DNA from: CAZDUS01 sp964508705
GTDB taxonomy: Bacteria > Verrucomicrobiota > Kiritimatiellia > CAIKKV01 > CAITUY01
Assembly (NCBI GenBank): GCA_964508705.1
Contig: CAZDUS010000018.1
Location: 1-36,330, forward strand
DNA: 36,330 nucleotides
Direction of reading: 5' to 3'
The translations under genes were made by a program, and so were the position numbers. Of this stretch, positions 32,332 through 36,330 are shown in pieces. The notes beneath the pieces were generated by a model. It did not search any database. It was not told the DNA's origin and saw only the letters and a program-made list of their open reading frames with translations. Positions within the stretch are counted from its first letter, which is position 1, and every line of letters begins with the position of its first letter.

Positions 32332-33891
32332 TCAACCCAGTCCGAAAAAATGCCTTATGCGCACCACCAGTGCGCTCCGCGAGGAAATTGCCGTCGATGC
32401 GCTTGCGTCGGCGACCAGTCTTGCCTGACGAATCTCCACGCGCTTCTCCAAGACAACCCCAAGTTTTTCAGCCAAGGACGCGTTCGATTTCAAAATTCCA
32501 GAAAAAATCCCCTTGGAAATTTCCAGAACCTCAACATCATCTTCAGCCGTAATCGTAGCTGAACGCGGCTCACCCAACAGCAATGACATTTCCCCAAAAA
32601 AGGCAGCAGCCCCAAGATGGGCAACAGGAACCTCCGTTCCGTCACCCCCCATCACGGATACCGTTACCCGTCCGGACTGAATGACGTAGAAAGTCTCCCC
32701 TGGATCCCCCTGCCTGAATAACACCTCACCGCGCGCAAAAACGACTCGCCGCGCGCCACTCACCAGTTGATCAAACTCCGCCGAAGAAAGCGTCTGGAAC
32801 AAATCCACTCCCGACAACAATACGCGTGTAGACCTCCCCGATTCCTCCTGATCCATACGTTCCGCCTCCCCCGCGTCACGCATTCGCACATCACGAACCG
32901 GAAATGGTATTGAAATCCCCGTCCGTTTGAATCCATACCACAACCGTTCCATCACCAAACTTTCAATCACATCCGCCTTGTCATAATCCTCAATAAGAAA
33001 CTTTATGGTAAAGTTGACGGAAAAATCACCATAGCCCGTCAAATAGACAGCAGGGCTCGGCTGGCGAACCACATCCGGAATCTCCGCCAACACGGCCAAA
33101 ATCGTGTCCTTCGCCTTGATAGGCGGCGTTTCGTAACTGACGCCCACATTAAGATAACAACCATGACGGTTCGTCGGTCGCGAAAAATTAATGATTGGCT
33201 CCTTGGCAATCGCGGCATTCGGAATGACCACATAATCCTCCGCTTTCGTCTTCAACCTCGTCGCCCGCCAAGTAGTGTCGACAATCACCCCTGTGTGCCC
33301 AGCCACCAACACCCAATCACCAATGTAAAACGGATGCTCGGCGTTAAGCGCCAGCCCTGCAAATAAATTCCCAAGCGTGTCCTGCGTCGCATTCCCAACA
33401 ATATACCCCACCACCAGCGACGATACCGCCAGCACGTTAAGGTTCACCCCCGGGAAAAACGCCCTCACAATCAGCACCAACGCCAACAGTGAAATCACCA
33501 AGCGGCCAATATCCCGAACCACAAGCGGCGCCGGAGGACGCTGGCGCCACCTCGCCATTACATCAAACACCAATACATCAACCACCTTAAGCCCTATCAT
33601 CAAGCCAAAGAACAGCGCCGCCGCGCCAATGCCGGTGGCCACATAGGGATGAATTCGCGATAGCAAGGGGCCAAGACAGAGCAATGCCAGCAATGTCAAA
33701 ACCAACAAGTTCAACTGAACGCTCACGCTACGCAACAACGAATGCTTCACCCAGAATCGTTGTGCTGCGGAAAATACCACATAAGCAACCAATAGGCACA
33801 AAATCCGAACAAACGCATTCGTCACAGTCATTCCACCATCAATTAAGGCGCCTGACATCACCCGCAAGTCAAAAACCGCTGCATTTGTCAT
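32332..33891 (-). CDS. MscS-family channel with C-terminal cyclic-nucleotide-binding domain
   Basis: This 519-residue protein has four membrane helices (about 25-44, 57-76, 85-108 and 128-146) and then the pore helix (LAVSSLVVGYIVGNATQDTLGNLFAGLAL, about 154-182). The beta domain follows (HPFYIGDWVLVAGHTGVIVDTTWRAT). A cNMP-binding domain (about 362-475) contains the phosphate-binding cassette FFGEMSLLLGEPRSATI (431-447), including the Arg needed for cAMP/cGMP contact. Such fusions (MscS-cNMP type) form bCNG-like channels that may respond to cAMP or c-di-GMP as well as to tension. Ends VRIRHFFGLG. It is not clearly in an operon with its neighbours. Confidence 0.93.
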   Translation of the reverse strand: MTNAAVFDLRVMSGALIDGGMTVTNAFVRILCLLVAYVVFSAAQRFWVKHSLLRSVSVQLNLLVLTLLALLCLGPLLSRIHPYVATGIGAAALFFGLMIGLKVVDVLVFDVMARWRQRPPAPLVVRDIGRLVISLLALVLIVRAFFPGVNLNVLAVSSLVVGYIVGNATQDTLGNLFAGLALNAEHPFYIGDWVLVAGHTGVIVDTTWRATRLKTKAEDYVVIPNAAIAKEPIINFSRPTNRHGCYLNVGVSYETPPIKAKDTILAVLAEIPDVVRQPSPAVYLTGYGDFSVNFTIKFLIEDYDKADVIESLVMERLWYGFKRTGISIPFPVRDVRMRDAGEAERMDQEESGRSTRVLLSGVDLFQTLSSAEFDQLVSGARRVVFARGEVLFRQGDPGETFYVIQSGRVTVSVMGGDGTEVPVAHLGAAAFFGEMSLLLGEPRSATITAEDDVEVLEISKGIFSGILKSNASLAEKLGVVLEKRVEIRQARLVADASASTAISSRSALVVRIRHFFGLG

Positions 33892-33937
33892 GAATACCTC
33901 TCAAGTCCCGTGACAGCACATACCGCGCCTCTTCAGT

Positions 33938-34507
33938 TCACTTTCCGCCGACAGACGGCGCCACGGATTTTGCGGCCACAATCTCATTCAATTTCTTCTG
34001 AACAAGTTCATTAGCCGCCAATGTGTCAGACTCACGCTTGCTTTCCTTCGCTATTTCATCCGAAGTCTTCTTGTTTGCCTTGCTATTCTTATTGCTTTTC
34101 TTGGCCTTGGCTGTTTCCTTCTCGGATTCACGTTCAGCCTTTTTAATTTCCGCATCTTCAATGGCCTTCAACTTTTCTTTCGCCTTCTCTTCATTACTGA
34201 ACCGCTCAGGAGCTCCCACTATTTTCCGCGGCGTAACCCGTCCGCCTGGGAAAGCCGTCCCCTTGTTAGCCTCGTCCGCCTTCCACGCTTTTGCTGATTC
34301 CTCAAGCGCTTTCGGAAAACACTGGCTTTCCGTCTGTATTTCCTTCTCCAGTTCCTTTAATTCCTTGGCACTGACGACCTTGTGTGACGAAATTTTGGTC
34401 ATGTCTTGCACTTTGACAACGTAATACGCCTCAGCCATTTCAGCCGCAGACCCGCGCGCTGCACAAGCCATGATCATCCCTGCCAACACAATTGATACTG
34501 ATCTCAT
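33938..34507 (-). CDS. lysine-rich secreted protein of unknown function
   Basis: This 189-residue protein has a signal peptide (MRSVSIVLAGMIMACAARGSAAE). The mature part starts AYYVVKVQDMTKISSHKVVSA, is helical (KELKELEKEIQTESQCFPKALEES) and includes GTAFPGGRVTPRKIVG. The C-terminal 90 residues are a coiled Lys/Glu/Ala-rich stretch. I recognise the general pattern from PVC genomes but no function. I take the ATG with AGGGAGA 8 bases upstream rather than the TTG nine codons earlier. A broken partial copy lies 2 kb away. Between this gene and tilS there are 87 bases with nothing recognisable. Confidence 0.75.
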   Translation of the reverse strand: MRSVSIVLAGMIMACAARGSAAEMAEAYYVVKVQDMTKISSHKVVSAKELKELEKEIQTESQCFPKALEESAKAWKADEANKGTAFPGGRVTPRKIVGAPERFSNEEKAKEKLKAIEDAEIKKAERESEKETAKAKKSNKNSKANKKTSDEIAKESKRESDTLAANELVQKKLNEIVAAKSVAPSVGGK

Positions 34508-34594
34508 CGAACGTTTCTCCCTGCAATATAACAAATCAATAAAGCAGCAATACTATCCTTCAACATGAAGCGCCCCGCAAGTGAAACATTGCGG

Positions 34595-36052
34595 CTACAA
34601 CGGCTTCACAACCAGTCGAAGCGACCGCCCCTTCTCCCTGGCCACAGCCCACCCATCAGCAATCCGATACCCCGGAATCCAAACTATCTCCCCGCCACAT
34701 TCAAACACCGCCACTCTATCCCTCTCACCACAGGGGACCCCCTCATCCACCATAATATCCTGCACCTTTTTTGTCCCCTTCATCCCGAACGGCCGCATCC
34801 TATCCCCCGCCTTGCGTGACCGAACCACCATGGCTCGCTTCCTCCATACGGCCACATCCACAGTCGCCTCTGCCGGCAAATCCCCGGGCTTTCCCCCTCT
34901 CGCACGCGCCACCCCTTCCCCAATCGACGCCTCCACCCGCACGCCAATCTCAGGAATCAATGTCTCGCCGGGCACAGCAAGCCGCACGCAAAAGGCACCG
35001 GGTTCCCCCCCCCTCTTTACCGACAAACGCTCATAATTCCGAACAACCCGATACCCCATTCCGATATCCAGACTCTGGCTCCCTGACTTTCTGCTCAACA
35101 TTCCATCCACACAACCGACCACGCCAAAATCCACCACTTCCTCCGGCACCCCTTGACCAACCAACCATAATCGAATCACCCGCCGCCGGGCTGCCACTGG
35201 GTAAGAGGACAACAATAAACCATCCATCACACCCTTAGTCCCGCTCATGCACCGCGCCAGAATATCCCGCGCCATCGCATCCAGCCACTCATCCTCTGCC
35301 CCTAGCACTTCCATCGTCTTGCACACCACGTCCCGAACCCGCGGATTATAGTCCCGTTCCAACAACGGCAACAGTTCATGCCGCACACGGTTACGAAGAA
35401 ATGCCGGATCAGTATTGGATGAGTCTTCACGCCATTCCATATTGTGGCGGCGAAGGTATTCCAACACCTCGATCCGTGTCGCCCCCAGAAGTGGACGCAC
35501 CACCTTCTGCCTCAAAGCCAGGCCCTCCGGCGCTAATTCCGCCAGCGGAACCACCGCACGAACGCCCCCCAACGCCCCCCGGCCCGCCCCTCGGCACAAC
35601 TTCAAAAAGAACGTCTCCACTTGATCATCCGCCGTGTGGGCAGTAACCACCACGTCCGCACGAACCTTATCCGCCGTCTTGGCCAGAAACGCATATCGCG
35701 CCCGCCGCGCCGCCATCTCAATCGACACTCCATCCCTTGCCGCCAGCACCGGAACATCCGCCCTGCCTACCACACAGGGAATCTTCAGGGCACGCGCCAC
35801 CGTCTTCACAAACGCCGCGTCACGATCCGCCATCTTGCCGCGGATACCATGATGAAGGTGCCCCACGGTCAATCGCCAGCGTCGCTGTGACGCCTGCGCC
35901 TTCAGCACATGCAACAGCGCTATTGAGTCAGCGCCGCCTGAAACCGCCACAAGGATATGCGACCCATCAGGAAGATGGGAAAGACAAAGCCGCCTTTCGA
36001 ATAGCCGGGCACCAGCACCTTTCGCGGATTTGGCGTATTTCGTAGTTCCCAA
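34595..36052 (-). CDS. tilS: tRNA(Ile)-lysidine synthase TilS
   Basis: This enzyme modifies C34 of tRNA-Ile(CAU) to lysidine, an essential step for reading AUA codons. The 485-residue protein starts with the N-type ATP pyrophosphatase domain: PP-loop SGGADS (38-43), HLHHGIRG, VVTAHTADDQVETFFLKLCRG and EDSSNTDPAFLRNRVRHELLP. The TilS substrate-binding C-terminal domain is complete (RKAGDRMRPFGMKGTKKVQD ... GEIVWIPGYRIADGW). Start codon appears to be TTG with GGGG-rich sequence 5-10 bases upstream; there is no in-frame ATG near it. It lies 33 bases after serS on the same strand, a plausible pair of tRNA genes. Confidence 0.94.
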   Translation of the reverse strand: MGTTKYAKSAKGAGARLFERRLCLSHLPDGSHILVAVSGGADSIALLHVLKAQASQRRWRLTVGHLHHGIRGKMADRDAAFVKTVARALKIPCVVGRADVPVLAARDGVSIEMAARRARYAFLAKTADKVRADVVVTAHTADDQVETFFLKLCRGAGRGALGGVRAVVPLAELAPEGLALRQKVVRPLLGATRIEVLEYLRRHNMEWREDSSNTDPAFLRNRVRHELLPLLERDYNPRVRDVVCKTMEVLGAEDEWLDAMARDILARCMSGTKGVMDGLLLSSYPVAARRRVIRLWLVGQGVPEEVVDFGVVGCVDGMLSRKSGSQSLDIGMGYRVVRNYERLSVKRGGEPGAFCVRLAVPGETLIPEIGVRVEASIGEGVARARGGKPGDLPAEATVDVAVWRKRAMVVRSRKAGDRMRPFGMKGTKKVQDIMVDEGVPCGERDRVAVFECGGEIVWIPGYRIADGWAVAREKGRSLRLVVKPL

Positions 36053-36085
36053 TTCCCCGCCCCCGTTTCACGACTCTCTTTGCGC

Positions 36086-36330
36086 TTAGCGCTTCACCGC
36101 CGCTTCCAACCTCTTAATCCCACCCATATACGGCACCAGCGCTTCCGGCAGAACCACTGACCCATCCGCCTGCTGGCCATTCTCGATGATGGCAACCACG
36201 ATCCGCGGCAAGGCCACACCGGATCCGTTGAGGGTGTGCACAAAATCAGTCTTCCCGTCCGGCTTCCGATAACGGATATTCGCCCGCCGCGCCTGGAACG
36301 CCTCAAAGTTACTGCATGACGACACTTCCA
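36086..36330 (-). CDS. serS: seryl-tRNA synthetase, C-terminal end (partial at window edge)
   Basis: The last 81 codons of a class II synthetase lie in the window, with the 5' part outside. SSCSNFEAFQARRANIRYR is the class II motif 3 region of SerRS with its invariant Arg, and HTLNGSGVALPRIVVAIIEN is the conserved C-terminal block. Ends GGIKRLEAAVKR. The start is not visible; the frame is open to the window edge. The product charges tRNA-Ser. Confidence 0.94.
   Translation of the reverse strand, partial: EVSSCSNFEAFQARRANIRYRKPDGKTDFVHTLNGSGVALPRIVVAIIENGQQADGSVVLPEALVPYMGGIKRLEAAVKR

Noticed and set aside
1..36330. CRISPR arrays, tRNA or rRNA genes and intact insertion sequences
   Set aside because: No regularly spaced direct repeats, tRNA T-loop patterns, rRNA stretches or transposase motifs were seen by eye; a tRNAscan or IS search would settle it.

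Overview
The window looks like chromosome from a member of the PVC superphylum (Verrucomicrobiota/Kiritimatiellota/Lentisphaerota side). The main reason is a complete five-gene block whose proteins match, in order and type, the Amuc_1098-Amuc_1102 pilus-like locus known from Akkermansia muciniphila. A TIGR03790-type secreted protein, a Verrucomicrobia-style major pilin and many PulG-like pseudopilins fit the same lineage. No rRNA, tRNA, CRISPR array, phage gene or intact transposase was found. The phylum assignment rests on recalled family distributions, not on a search.

Layout. (1) 1-8.3 kb, minus strand: a tightly packed pilus operon reading Amuc_1102-like, PilM (Amuc_1101-like), Amuc_1100-like, Amuc_1099-like, secretin (Amuc_1098-like), then a stand-alone 5'-3' exonuclease. 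(2) 8.3-8.65 kb: a divergent intergenic region with two nested inverted repeats, including a pair of REP-like palindromes. (3) 8.6-15.5 kb, plus strand: a TIGR03790 protein, then a five-gene run of two pseudopilins, a PilX-like protein with about nine Asp/Asn/Gly repeats, a formylglycine-enzyme-like (FGE/SUMF1-fold) protein that seems to lack one catalytic cysteine, and a secreted protein with an SmpA-like tail. (4) 15.5-16.7 kb: a PAS-PAS protein ending in a histidine-kinase-like helix without an ATPase domain. (5) 16.7-21.2 kb, minus strand: a polysaccharide or lipid glycosylation operon (DPM1-type GT2, DUF2304, B12-binding radical SAM, GT2, GT4), divergent from a large membrane/TPR protein. 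(6) 23.5-28.8 kb, minus strand: the second half of the pilus machine, namely major pilin with a good sigma-54 promoter, an NtrC-type response regulator, PilC and PilB. (7) 28.9-29.3 kb: a small gene and a decayed fragment. (8) 29.3-31.9 kb, minus strand: a uroporphyrinogen-decarboxylase/methyltransferase-like protein fused to two thioredoxin-like domains, followed by a CobW-type GTPase. (9) 32-34.5 kb: a degenerate partial copy of a nearby gene, an MscS channel with a cyclic-nucleotide-binding domain, and a lysine-rich secreted protein. (10) 34.6-36.3 kb, minus strand: tilS and the 3' end of serS.

How the parts work together. The secretin, PilM-PilN-like fusion, Amuc_1099/1100/1102 proteins, PilB, PilC, major pilin and minor pseudopilins together form most of a type IV pilus or type II secretion-like machine. 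Prepilin peptidase and a retraction ATPase are absent from this window. The sigma-54 promoter in front of the major pilin and the adjacent NtrC-type regulator suggest PilR-like control. The least described unit is the 10.2-15.5 kb run, which may make a tip or surface complex displayed by that machine.
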